A DNA stretch of 64,000 bases from Alloyangia pacifica (GTDB taxonomy: Bacteria; Pseudomonadota; Alphaproteobacteria; Rhodobacterales; Rhodobacteraceae), in assembly GCF_020524285.1 (NCBI RefSeq), contig NZ_JAIVKX010000007.1, positions 186,001 through 250,000 of the forward strand. The letters are read 5' to 3'. Positions 46,158 to 53,243 of this stretch are shown here, in pieces; positions within the stretch are counted from its first letter, which is position 1; every line of letters begins with the position of its first letter. Below the pieces are notes generated by a model, which saw nothing but the letters and a program-made list of their open reading frames with translations, did no database searches and was not told where the DNA came from. The position numbers were made by a program, and so were the translations under genes.

Positions 46158-46859
46158 TTAGCCTGCGGGGCGTTCGCCCTGCAGCCGGTGGTAGAGATGG
46201 GTGAAGGTCGCCGCCCCGAGGATCGGGATCAGCAGGTTCACCAGCGGCACCGACAGCGGCAGCGCCATCAGTACGCCCGCGATCCAGATCGTCACCAGGT
46301 GACGGCGGCGCAGCACGGCCGCCTGCTCCCGCCCGACCCGGCGCATCGCCGCGAGGGTGAAATACTCCCGACCCAGCAGGAAGCCGTTCAGCCCCCAGAA
46401 GATGAAGGGCGCGAAGGGGGCGAAGAAGATGTAGAGCACCAGCGCCACCAGGTTCGCGCCGATCATCACCCCGAGGAAGCTCAGCGTGTCGCGCAGGGCC
46501 TCGCCCCAGCTCACCTCGCTGGCCGGGCCGAGCGCGGGGTAGTGCCGGTCCTCGACCGCCTGCGCCACGTCGTCGAGGAAGAAGGAGGTGATCGCCGAGG
46601 CGACGGGCACCATCAGCACCACCGACAGCAGCATCATTAGCGGCACCGCGCCCCAGCTGATCGCCGTATCGACCCAGGTGACCTCGCCGATCCAGGGCAG
46701 CGAAACGGTGTCACCGACCAGCCAGCCGACGACGGTGACGAAGACGAAGTAGATCAGCACGAAGAGCCCGACCGTCAGGCCGAGCCCCTTGAGCAGCACC
46801 GAGCGGAAGCGCGGGTCGCCGATCTGGCCGATCGCGGCGAGGAAGGACGCCGGGATCAT
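46158..46859 (-). CDS. EI24 domain (CysZ-like) membrane protein
   Basis: This 233-residue protein has four to six long hydrophobic segments (about 22-48, 66-92, 125-160 and 195-220), with conserved FLDDVAQAVEDRHYP and ALRDTLSFLGVMI between them. The pattern fits the EI24/CysZ family. E. coli CysZ is a sulfate channel, but many alphaproteobacterial members are uncharacterised, so sulfate transport is only a possibility. The ATG overlaps the nitroreductase stop (ATGA), so both come from one operon. Confidence 0.82.
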   Translation of the reverse strand: MIPASFLAAIGQIGDPRFRSVLLKGLGLTVGLFVLIYFVFVTVVGWLVGDTVSLPWIGEVTWVDTAISWGAVPLMMLLSVVLMVPVASAITSFFLDDVAQAVEDRHYPALGPASEVSWGEALRDTLSFLGVMIGANLVALVLYIFFAPFAPFIFWGLNGFLLGREYFTLAAMRRVGREQAAVLRRRHLVTIWIAGVLMALPLSVPLVNLLIPILGAATFTHLYHRLQGERPAG

Positions 46860-47434
46860 GCGTCCATCCAGGTGGTGATCGCTTCGAGGTCGGGGCGCGG
46901 ACGCTCGGGCGGGGCCGAGGTCTCGGTGCCGATGTGCACGAAGCCCGCGACGCGCTCGTTCTCTGCCAGTCCCAGCGTCTCGGCGACGAAGGCGCGGTCG
47001 TGCGAGGCCCAGCCGGTCAGCCAGTTCGCGCCCCAGCCCGAGGCCAGCGCGGCATTGAGCAGCGCCAGGCACACGGCGCCCGCCGAATAGGTCTGTTCGA
47101 GCGGCGGGATCTTCGGGCTGTCCTTCTGCACCTCGATCACCGCGACGCAGAGCGGGCTGTCGGCAAAGGCGGCACGGGCCTTGGCGGCCTGCTCGGGCTC
47201 GATCTCGAGCGCGGCGGCGCGGGCGGTGACCGCCTCGGCCACGCGGTCGAGCGCGCCGCGCTCCAGCACGATGAAGCGCCAGGGCTCGAGCTTGCCGTGA
47301 TCCGGCGTACGCGCTGCGGCGGTGAGCAGCGGCAGCAGCGCCGCGCGGTCCGGCGCCGGTCCGGTCAGGGTCTTGGCCGGGCGCGAGCGCCGGCTGAGCA
47401 GGAAGTCCATCGCCTGCGGGTTGGGGGTGGGCAT
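46856..47434 (-). CDS. Nitroreductase family protein (YdjA-like)
   Basis: This 192-residue protein begins with the FMN-binding LLSRRSRPAKTLTGPAP (about 12-28), then TAAARTPDHGKLEPWRFIVL (about 38-57) and SAGAVCLALLNAALASGWGANWLTGW (about 117-142). These match the short, homodimeric YdjA-type nitroreductases. It should use FMN and NAD(P)H to reduce nitro compounds or related electrophiles; the natural substrate is unknown. It is the first gene of a two-gene operon with the EI24-type gene. A half copy of the dispersed repeat lies about 100 bases upstream. Confidence 0.9.
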   Translation of the reverse strand: MPTPNPQAMDFLLSRRSRPAKTLTGPAPDRAALLPLLTAAARTPDHGKLEPWRFIVLERGALDRVAEAVTARAAALEIEPEQAAKARAAFADSPLCVAVIEVQKDSPKIPPLEQTYSAGAVCLALLNAALASGWGANWLTGWASHDRAFVAETLGLAENERVAGFVHIGTETSAPPERPRPDLEAITTWMDA

Positions 47435-47536
47435 CGCCGTCTCCTCATTCAGTTGCCCCCTATGTCAGGCTTTGGACAGGCGGATTCAACCGGTTGCGAT
47501 GCGCAGGGCCAGTGAAGCGCGTGCAGGGGAAGCGGG

Positions 47537-47600
47537 GTACGCGCCAGCCCGCCGGGACGGGCAGGAGCTCGCCGGGCGGCTTCGGCTTGCTTCCGGGCGG
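47537..47600 (-). repeat. Dispersed intergenic repeat, half copy R4 (opposite strand)
   Basis: Read on the minus strand it begins CCGCCCGGAAGCAAGCCGAAG and continues GCCCGGCGAGCTCCTGCCCG, then TCCCGGCGGGCTGGCGC. This is the left half of the element seen in full at 34929, 42786 and 57319. The right half, including the GTTGCGGCGCCA motif, is absent. It lies between the divergent nitroreductase and DUF167 genes. Confidence 0.7.
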
Positions 47601-47692
47601 AGGCGCCCTCGTGGTGGTACGAGCGCCGTGTGGCTCAGGGGTTGTGCTCTTTGTCCCGTTGAATGCTAGACGTGTCCGAAAGGAGCCCCGCC

Positions 47693-47950
47693 ATGGCCAA
47701 GACAGACCTCTCCCATCTCGCCGCACCAGGCTCGGTCTTGGAGCTGCGCGTCACGCCCAAGGCCTCGCGCAACGAGATCCGCGAGGAGGAGGGGCAACTC
47801 CGCGTCTACGTCACCACCGTGCCGGAGAACGGCAAGGCGAACGCGGCGGTGGTCAAGCTGCTGTCCAAGGCGCTGGGGGTGCCGAAGTCACGGCTCACGC
47901 TGGTCCGCGGCGCGATATCGCGGGACAAGGCCTTCCGGGTCGAGGAGTGA
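47693..47950 (+). CDS. DUF167 (YggU) family protein
   Basis: This 85-residue protein carries LELRVTPKASRNEI and the family signature VPENGKANAAVVKLLSKALGVPKSRLTLVRG (about 45-75). DUF167 proteins are small basic alpha/beta proteins of unknown function, often genetically linked to YggT. The ATG at 47693 follows an AGGAG site. The stop is directly adjacent to the convergent stop of the next gene (TGA|TCA), and the two genes' Glu-Glu endings make a 20-base inverted repeat across the junction. Confidence 0.9.
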   Translation: MAKTDLSHLAAPGSVLELRVTPKASRNEIREEEGQLRVYVTTVPENGKANAAVVKLLSKALGVPKSRLTLVRGAISRDKAFRVEE

Positions 47951-48196
47951 TCATTCCTCGCTGTCGCTTCCCTGCCGTGTGTAGACGCCCTCGGGCAGGC
48001 TGATCGCGGCGGCAAGATCGCGCATCTGGGTCATCGAGAGCGTGATCTTGTTCACCCTGTCGGTGCGCGGGTCGTACTGTTCGACCGTGACGCATTCCTC
48101 GAAGGTCGAGACAATCACGTCTTCCTGCAGATGCGGCTCGCCCTCGTCGACGAGGGTGACCACGGTGGCGTCGAATTCGTGCTCGATACTGAACAT
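47951..48196 (-). CDS. Small conserved hypothetical protein
   Basis: This 81-residue acidic, beta-rich protein (FSIEHEFDATVVTLVDEGEPHLQEDVIVSTFEECVTVEQYD) ends in a short helix and QGSDSEE. It has no signal peptide, membrane segment or recognised domain, and one cysteine. The codon use fits the genome. I cannot assign a function. The gene is convergent with the DUF167 gene and lies 178 bases from the divergent M48 protease gene. Confidence 0.7.
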   Translation of the reverse strand: MFSIEHEFDATVVTLVDEGEPHLQEDVIVSTFEECVTVEQYDPRTDRVNKITLSMTQMRDLAAAISLPEGVYTRQGSDSEE

Positions 48197-48374
48197 GAAC
48201 GCAGCCTAGACCTGCCGCCCGGCGGCGCACAATCCACAAAATGTACCAGCCTCCGGCAAAACCTGCGGCGGCACGTGGAAAGCACAATGACGCCACCGGT
48301 TGCGCGCCGCACTGGCGCCGGGCCGCGCCGCCGCCTATCCTTCCGCTATTACCCGAACCGGAGCGACCCGACGC

Positions 48375-49100
48375 ATGCGCCGACTTCTGCCTCTCTTTCT
48401 CGTCCTCGCCTCGGGCCTCGTCTCGGCCTGTACCGTGGCGCCGATCTCCTCGGTGCCCTCGGGCGGCAGCGATCCCTTCTCCGGCACCGATTCCCGCGCC
48501 GCGCGGCAATTCTCCGAAGTGGTGCACCGGGTCGAGCCGGTGGCCGAAAACCAGTGCCGCAACTTCAGCCGCGGCGGATCGAACTGCGATTTCCTGATCG
48601 TCGTCGATGACCGTCCGGACGAGACGCCCAACGCCTTCCAGACCCGTGACAGCCAGGGGCGGCCGGTTCTGGCCTTCAACCTCGCGCTGATCCGCGAGGC
48701 GCAGAACGCCGACGAGCTGGCCTTTGTCATGGGACACGAGGCCTCGCACCACATTCTCGGCCACCTCGACCGGGTGCAGGAGGATGCCGCCATCGGCGCG
48801 ATCATCTTCTCCGGCATCGCGGCGATGACCGGGGCCGACGAGGCCTCGGTGCGCTCGGCCGAGGAATTCGGCGCCTCGGTGGGGGCGCGCACCTTCACCA
48901 AGAACTACGAGCTCGAAGCGGACGAGCTGGGCACGGTGATCACCCTGCGCTCCGGCTTCGATCCGATTCGCGGCGCGCGGTTCTTCGAGCGGCTGCCCGA
49001 TCCGGGCAATCGCTTCCTCGGCACCCACCCGCCGAATGCCGCGCGAATCGAGACCGTGCGCCGCACCACCGAGGCCTATCGGACCGGCGGCGGGGTGTGA
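48375..49100 (+). CDS. M48 family metalloprotease, lipoprotein
   Basis: The protein has 241 residues. Its signal peptide ends in lipobox LVSAC (Cys19), so it should be anchored to a membrane on the periplasmic side. The zinc site is HEASH (His121, Glu122, His125), with the third ligand in NYELEADELG (about 178-187), typical of M48B/LoiP-BepA-like peptidases. Unlike BepA there are no TPR repeats. It probably performs protein quality control in the envelope. The ATG at 48375 starts the signal peptide. An FNR-type site follows 3 bases after its stop. Confidence 0.88.
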   Translation: MRRLLPLFLVLASGLVSACTVAPISSVPSGGSDPFSGTDSRAARQFSEVVHRVEPVAENQCRNFSRGGSNCDFLIVVDDRPDETPNAFQTRDSQGRPVLAFNLALIREAQNADELAFVMGHEASHHILGHLDRVQEDAAIGAIIFSGIAAMTGADEASVRSAEEFGASVGARTFTKNYELEADELGTVITLRSGFDPIRGARFFERLPDPGNRFLGTHPPNAARIETVRRTTEAYRTGGGV

Positions 49101-49102
49101 CG

Positions 49103-49144
49103 TTGATGTGCATCAAGGGCAGCGCTGTCCGGCAGTGCTAGGCT
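49103..49144 (+). promoter_or_regulatory. FNR/FnrL-type box with class II promoter spacing
   Basis: TTGATGTGCATCAA (49103-49116) is a perfect match to TTGAT-N4-ATCAA, the binding site of FNR/FnrL oxygen sensors. TAGGCT (49139-49144) lies at -10 distance if the box is centred at -41.5, giving a start near 49151. It would activate the three DUF6455 genes under low oxygen. Confidence 0.7.
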
Positions 49145-49190
49145 CTTTCCCGAGCAAGGCCGAAAAGGCCGCCAACAAGGGAGAAGAGCC

Positions 49191-49448
49191 ATGCCCGGAG
49201 CGAAGGATTTCAAACGCCACGCCGGTCTCGTCGACCACATGGCCGGGGCGCTCGGTGTCGACCTCGAAGAGCAGATGATGCGCGGTCGCCTGAGTTTCTC
49301 GGCGCTTGAGGACGCGGTGCTGGCCTGCACCGGCTGCCACAAGCCCGGCGACTGCGAGCATTGGCTCGCCACGCGGGACGGCACCGTCTCTGCCACCCCG
49401 ACCTATTGCAGGAACGCAGACCTCTTCCGCCAGCTGTCCGGAGGGTGA
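49191..49448 (+). CDS. DUF6455 family protein, first of three tandem paralogues
   Basis: This 85-residue soluble protein has its core at residues 14-62: VDHMAGALGVDLEEQMMRGRL, then C46-x2-C49-x5-C55-EHWL, with another Cys at 73. The same C-x2-C-x5-C-x2-W-L signature is present in the next two genes. The DUF6455 name is recalled from Rhodobacterales annotation and no function is established. Four conserved-looking cysteines suggest metal or Fe-S binding or redox chemistry. GGGAGAAGAG precedes the ATG. It is the first gene after a perfect FNR-type box. Confidence 0.78.
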   Translation: MPGAKDFKRHAGLVDHMAGALGVDLEEQMMRGRLSFSALEDAVLACTGCHKPGDCEHWLATRDGTVSATPTYCRNADLFRQLSGG

Positions 49449-49452
49449 CGCG

Positions 49453-49776
49453 ATGATCTCGGCCAATATGCTGCGCGGCCCGAGGCCTTTCCCGCTTGGC
49501 GACGAGCGCACCCATTACTGGCGCGTGCAGCGCATGGCCCGCGCCACCGGCGTCGATCTCGCCGAGGCGCAGCGCCGCGGGGTGCTGCCGCAGCGCGACT
49601 GGGCCGGAATGGTCGGTCGCTGCCGCGGCTGTCTCTGGGCCGAGGGCTGCGACCGCTGGCTGGGTCACCGGGCCGGGATCGCGGAGGAGACGGACGCGCC
49701 GCGCGCCTGCCCCGAGGACTGTGTGAACCGCCGCGTCTTCGCGGCATTGCAGGAAGAACTTGAGCACGAGGTGTGA
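49453..49776 (+). CDS. DUF6455 family protein, second of three tandem paralogues
   Basis: The protein has 107 residues. The core VQRMARATGVDLAEAQRRGVL is followed by C57-x2-C60-x5-C66-DRWL, then C86 and C90 (ACPEDC). It is longer at the N-terminus than its neighbours (MISANMLRGPRPFPLGD). It starts 4 bases after the first paralogue behind GGAGGGTGACGCG, so co-translation is likely. Differences from its neighbours, especially the extra C-terminal cysteine, suggest the copies have diverged in role and are not recent duplicates. Confidence 0.75.
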   Translation: MISANMLRGPRPFPLGDERTHYWRVQRMARATGVDLAEAQRRGVLPQRDWAGMVGRCRGCLWAEGCDRWLGHRAGIAEETDAPRACPEDCVNRRVFAALQEELEHEV

Positions 49777-49779
49777 ATC

Positions 49780-50034
49780 ATGCTCGGCGATCAGGCACGG
49801 CACTTCTGGATGGCGCGCAGCGTCGCGCGGGTGATGGGGCTCAACCTTGCCGACCAGATGGACAAGGGACGCCTTCGCCCCGAGGAATACCAGGTGATGG
49901 TGGCCGCCTGCCGCGGCTGCGCGCTGGTGGAGCAATGCGAGAAATGGCTGGCGACCCAGTGCGATCTGGCCAAGGCCCCGCCGCCCGGCTGCCGCATCTC
50001 AGCGCCGCTGACACGGCTCAGGCGCGCGAGCTGA
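49780..50034 (+). CDS. DUF6455 family protein, third of three tandem paralogues
   Basis: The protein has 84 residues. The core SVARVMGLNLADQMDKGRL is followed by C44-x2-C47-x5-C53-EKWL, then C61 and C71. It starts 3 bases after the second paralogue (TGAATCATG). With the two upstream genes it forms a compact operon that ends at the strong terminator at 50085-50118. No membrane segment or signal peptide is present, so all three are expected in the cytoplasm. Confidence 0.76.
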   Translation: MLGDQARHFWMARSVARVMGLNLADQMDKGRLRPEEYQVMVAACRGCALVEQCEKWLATQCDLAKAPPPGCRISAPLTRLRRAS

Positions 50035-50084
50035 GGCGCGATCCGAGATAGGTGCACTTTTTTGAGAGGGGAGTGCATCTCACT

Positions 50085-50118
50085 GCGACCCGTTTCCATC
50101 TGGGCGGGTCGCTTTTTT
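50085..50118 (+). terminator. Intrinsic terminator of the DUF6455 operon
   Basis: A perfect 8-bp stem, GCGACCCG / CGGGTCGC (50085-50092 and 50105-50112), with a 12-base loop is followed by TTTTTT. A second, smaller inverted repeat, TGCACT / AGTGCA (50053-50058 and 50072-50077), precedes it. Confidence 0.88.
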
Positions 50119-50217
50119 CTGACCGATTCCTGCGGCAGGGCGCTTCGGACGGCACGCCCTGCCTGCTCAATAAACAGGCCGAGGTGTCGCGGCTGCCTTT
50201 CGTATAGGCGGTTCGCT

Positions 50218-50247
50218 TTGACTTGCACCCCGTGCCGCCGATAGCTA
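50218..50247 (+). promoter_or_regulatory. Candidate promoter of the TRAP transporter operon
   Basis: TTGACT (50218-50223), an 18-base spacer and TAGCTA (50242-50247) lie about 30 bases before the dctP-type start. The -35 box is good and the -10 box weak. Confidence 0.4.
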
Positions 50248-50277
50248 GTGGCGTCGAAAATTCTGGAGAACCCCCGC

Positions 50278-51282
50278 ATGGTCATGACCCGCTTTGCCAG
50301 CGCCGCGCTCGCGCTTGCGCTTTCCCTCGCTTCCGGAGCCGCCTCGGCGCAGGAGTTCGTGGCCAAGATCGGCCACCTCGAAAGCACCGCGCAGAGCCGC
50401 CACGTGCACCTCGAGAAGGTCGCGGAGCTGGTCAAGGAGCGCACCGAGGGCGCGGTCGAGCTGCAGATCTTCCCGCAGGGCCAACTCGGCAACCAGCGCC
50501 AGATGAACGAGGGCGTGCAGCTCGGCACCATCGAGGGCACCGTCGCCCCCGCCGCCTTCCTCGGCGGCTTCAACCCGGCGGTCTCGATCCTCGACATCCC
50601 CTACCTGCTGCCCGAGGACGCCGCCGAGGCGCAGGCGCTGCGCGACGGCCCCTTCGGCCAGGCGCTGCTCGACACCTTTGCCGACAAGGGCATGGTGGCG
50701 CTGATGCTCTGGCCGAACGGCAAGAAGCAGTTCACCTCGAACAAGCCGCTGGGCAACCTTGCCGACTTCGCCGACCAGAAGTTCCGCGTGATGGACAGCT
50801 CGATCCTCATCGAGCAGTTCAACGCGCTTGGCGCCTCGGCCATCGCGCTGCCCTTCGGCGAGCTCTACACCTCGCTGCAAACCGGCGTCGTGGACGGCGA
50901 GGAGAACCCGCTCGACACCATCAAGAACATGAAGTTCTACGAGGTGCAGGAGAACGTGGTGATCTCGGATCACGGCGCGATGGAAGACGTGGTGCTGTTC
51001 AACCCGATGTTCTGGGAGAGCCTGCCGGCCGAGTACCAGGACGTGATCACCGGCGCCTTCGCCGAGGTCATCCCCGAGCTGACCGCGCACAAGGCCGCTG
51101 CCGTCGAAGAGGCGCTGCAGGTGATCAAGGACTCCGGCACCAACGTCCGCGTCGCCTCGCCCGAAGAGCGCGCCGAGCTGCGCGAGCTGACCTGGGGCCC
51201 GGCCTCCGAGGCCTATCTCGCCAAGGCGGGTGAGGCCGGCAAGGCGCTGCTGGCGGCCTATGAAGAGGCCACCGCCGAGTAA
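50278..51282 (+). CDS. dctP: TRAP transporter substrate-binding protein
   Basis: The protein has 334 residues. The signal peptide (about 1-24, MVMTRFASAALALALSLASG, cleavage after ASA) is followed by a DctP fold: KIGHLESTAQSRHVHLEKVAELVKERT and AVELQIFPQGQLGNQRQMNEGVQLGTIEG, with later KFRVMDSSILIEQFNALGASAIALPFGELYTSLQTGVVDGEENPL. The arginine in KFRVM is the usual carboxylate-binding residue, so the ligand is probably an organic acid. GGAG 10 bases before the ATG supports the start at 50278. The membrane subunits follow in the same operon. Confidence 0.92.
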   Translation: MVMTRFASAALALALSLASGAASAQEFVAKIGHLESTAQSRHVHLEKVAELVKERTEGAVELQIFPQGQLGNQRQMNEGVQLGTIEGTVAPAAFLGGFNPAVSILDIPYLLPEDAAEAQALRDGPFGQALLDTFADKGMVALMLWPNGKKQFTSNKPLGNLADFADQKFRVMDSSILIEQFNALGASAIALPFGELYTSLQTGVVDGEENPLDTIKNMKFYEVQENVVISDHGAMEDVVLFNPMFWESLPAEYQDVITGAFAEVIPELTAHKAAAVEEALQVIKDSGTNVRVASPEERAELRELTWGPASEAYLAKAGEAGKALLAAYEEATAE

Positions 51283-51319
51283 GCCCCGTGCCTCGCACGT
51301 AGATTTTTCAAGACCTTGA

Positions 51320-51348
51320 AGGCGTCCGGTTCTCCGGGCGCCTCTTTG
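51320..51348 (+). promoter_or_regulatory. Intercistronic hairpin between TRAP binding-protein and DctQ genes
   Basis: A 10-bp stem, AGGCGTCCGG / CCGGGCGCCT (with one G-T pair), has a TTCT tetraloop and is followed by CTTTGC. It could be a partial terminator or mRNA stabiliser that keeps binding-protein expression above that of the membrane subunits. Confidence 0.5.
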
Positions 51349-51383
51349 CAAGCCGCCGCCTGACAGAGACCCGGAGACCGCAC

Positions 51384-51881
51384 ATGACATTCCTCAACCT
51401 GCTGCGAAGGGTCGAGCGCACGATCCTCGTGGTGCTGTTCCTGACCATGGTGGCGCTGTTCTTCGGCTCGGTTGTGGTGCGCGAATTCGGCGGCACCATG
51501 GCCAGCCGCTTTGCTTGGATCGAAGAGGCGGTGCGGCTGATGAACCTCTTTCTGGTCTTCCTCGCGCTCGGCCTCGCGCTGGAACGGGGCAAGCACGTCG
51601 GCATCACCAACCTGCGCGACAAGCTGCCCGAGGGCGCACGGCGCTGGCTGCTGCGCCTGATCGACACGGTGGGGCTGCTGTTCTCGCTCTACGTGGCGTG
51701 GCTGGGCGTGCAGATGGTGCAATTCGTGCTCAAATCCGGCCAGACCTCGCCGACGCTGGGGATCCCCATGGGGCTGATCTACCTCGCGCCGGTCCTCGGT
51801 TTTCTGCTGCTGGCGCTGCGCTACGGGCTCAGCCTCTTCGGTGTCATCGACCGCTTCGCGGCACAGGCGGAGGCCGAGTGA
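51384..51881 (+). CDS. dctQ: TRAP transporter small permease (DctQ)
   Basis: This 165-residue protein has four membrane helices (about 12-34, 52-72, 92-115 and 128-148), the DctQ layout, with the family-like WIEEAVRLMNLFLVFLALGLALERGKHVGI segment (about 42-71). It joins the large DctM subunit in the inner membrane. The stop shares a base with the dctM start (TGATG), giving tight coupling. It is separated from the binding-protein gene by a 101-base gap with a hairpin. Confidence 0.88.
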   Translation: MTFLNLLRRVERTILVVLFLTMVALFFGSVVVREFGGTMASRFAWIEEAVRLMNLFLVFLALGLALERGKHVGITNLRDKLPEGARRWLLRLIDTVGLLFSLYVAWLGVQMVQFVLKSGQTSPTLGIPMGLIYLAPVLGFLLLALRYGLSLFGVIDRFAAQAEAE

Positions 51882-53161
51882 TGTTGATCCTGATCGTTCT
51901 GCTCGCCGTCGCCCTGCTGCTTGCAGGCTTCGAGATGCTGTTGGTGCTGGGCGTTCCGGCGCTGGCCTACAAAGAGATGTTCTACGCCCGGCTGCCCGAC
52001 CCGGCGATCGTGCAGAAGATCGTCGGCGGCATCGACCACACGACGCTGCTGGCCATTCCCTTCTTCATCTTTGCCGCCAACCTCATGGGCGCCGGGCAGA
52101 TCGCCGCGCAGCTGGTGAACGTGGTGAAGGCGCTTGTCGGCCACACCCGCGGCGGCATCGGACATGTGGTGGTCGGCGGCTCGATGGCCTTTGGCGCGGT
52201 CTCGGGCTCGGCTCCGGCGACGGTCGCGGCCATGGGCCGGATGGTCTACCCCGAGATGAAACGGGCGGGCTACTCCGACAAGTTCAGCCTCGGCCTGCTG
52301 GTTGCCAGCGCCGAGACCTCGCTGCTGATCCCGCCGTCGATCACCCTCATCGTCTACGGCTGGATGACCGGCACCTCCATTTCCCAGCTCTTCGCGGGCG
52401 GCCTGGCGGTGGGCATCGTGCTCGGCCTTGCCTTCGCGCTCTTCGTCTGGCTCGAGGCCGGCAAGGGCGGCGTCACCCGCGAGCCGCGCGTGCCGTGGTC
52501 CGAGCGGCTCTGCGCGATCTGGCGGGCGAAATGGGCGCTGGGGATGCCCGTCATCATCCTTGGCGGCATCTATTCCGGGTTCATCACCCCGACCGAGGCG
52601 GCTGCGGTCAGCGTGGTCTACGCGATCGTCGTCGAGGCGGTCATCCTGCGCAGCCTGACGTGGAGCGACCTCTTCAGGATCACCGAGCGCAGCGCCATCA
52701 ACACCGCGATCATCTTCGTGCTGCTGGCGATGGGCGGGCTGATCTCCTTCTTCGTGACGCTGGCGCAGGTGCCCAACTCGATCATTGGCCTGCTCGAGAG
52801 TGTGGATGCGGGCTGGATCACCTTCCTGATGGTGGCCAACCTGTGTTTCTTCATCGCGGGGATGTTCATCGACCCGAACTCGGCGCTGCTGGTGCTGGTG
52901 CCGCCGCTCTTCCCGGTGGCGCAGTCGCTGGGGATCGACCCGGTGCATTTCGGCATGATCGTCACGCTGAACATCTCGCTGGGGATGATCACGCCGCCCT
53001 TTGGGCTGGATATCTTCGTGGCCTCCTCGACGCTGGGCAAGCCGGTGTCGCAGATCATCGCCGGGGTCTGGCCCTTCGTCGTGGTCAACATCCTGGTGCT
53101 GCTGCTGATCACCTACCTGCCGCAGATCTCGCTCTTCGTGCCGAAACTGATCTTCGGCTGA
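51881..53161 (+). CDS. dctM: TRAP transporter large permease (DctM)
   Basis: This 426-residue protein has about twelve hydrophobic segments. Family motifs include IPFFIFAANLMGAGQIAAQLVNV (about 66-88), GHVVVGGSMAFGAVSGSAPATVAAMG (about 100-125), SAETSLLIPPSITLIVYG and the late NISLGMITPPFGLDIFV. It is the sodium-coupled translocation subunit of the TRAP importer. The ATG at 51881 overlaps the dctQ stop. A GC-rich stem-loop (53169-53195) follows the stop, before gpmI. Confidence 0.93.
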   Translation: MLILIVLLAVALLLAGFEMLLVLGVPALAYKEMFYARLPDPAIVQKIVGGIDHTTLLAIPFFIFAANLMGAGQIAAQLVNVVKALVGHTRGGIGHVVVGGSMAFGAVSGSAPATVAAMGRMVYPEMKRAGYSDKFSLGLLVASAETSLLIPPSITLIVYGWMTGTSISQLFAGGLAVGIVLGLAFALFVWLEAGKGGVTREPRVPWSERLCAIWRAKWALGMPVIILGGIYSGFITPTEAAAVSVVYAIVVEAVILRSLTWSDLFRITERSAINTAIIFVLLAMGGLISFFVTLAQVPNSIIGLLESVDAGWITFLMVANLCFFIAGMFIDPNSALLVLVPPLFPVAQSLGIDPVHFGMIVTLNISLGMITPPFGLDIFVASSTLGKPVSQIIAGVWPFVVVNILVLLLITYLPQISLFVPKLIFG

Positions 53162-53243
53162 GCCCGGCGCGCGGCGGCTCTCCACATCGCCGCGCCGCCC
53201 TGCTACACCTGCCGCAACCTCGCGAGAAAAAGGGCGTTTGAGC

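Noticed and set aside
47941-47960. Inverted repeat CGAGGA...TCCTCG as a bidirectional terminator
   Set aside because: It lies within the last codons of two convergent genes that both end in Glu-Glu, which alone produces the symmetry. No T run follows.
50221-50247. Start of the TRAP binding protein at an upstream in-frame GTG or ATG (50248)
   Set aside because: It would add ten residues before the signal peptide and overlap the promoter candidate. The ATG at 50278 has a GGAG at proper distance.
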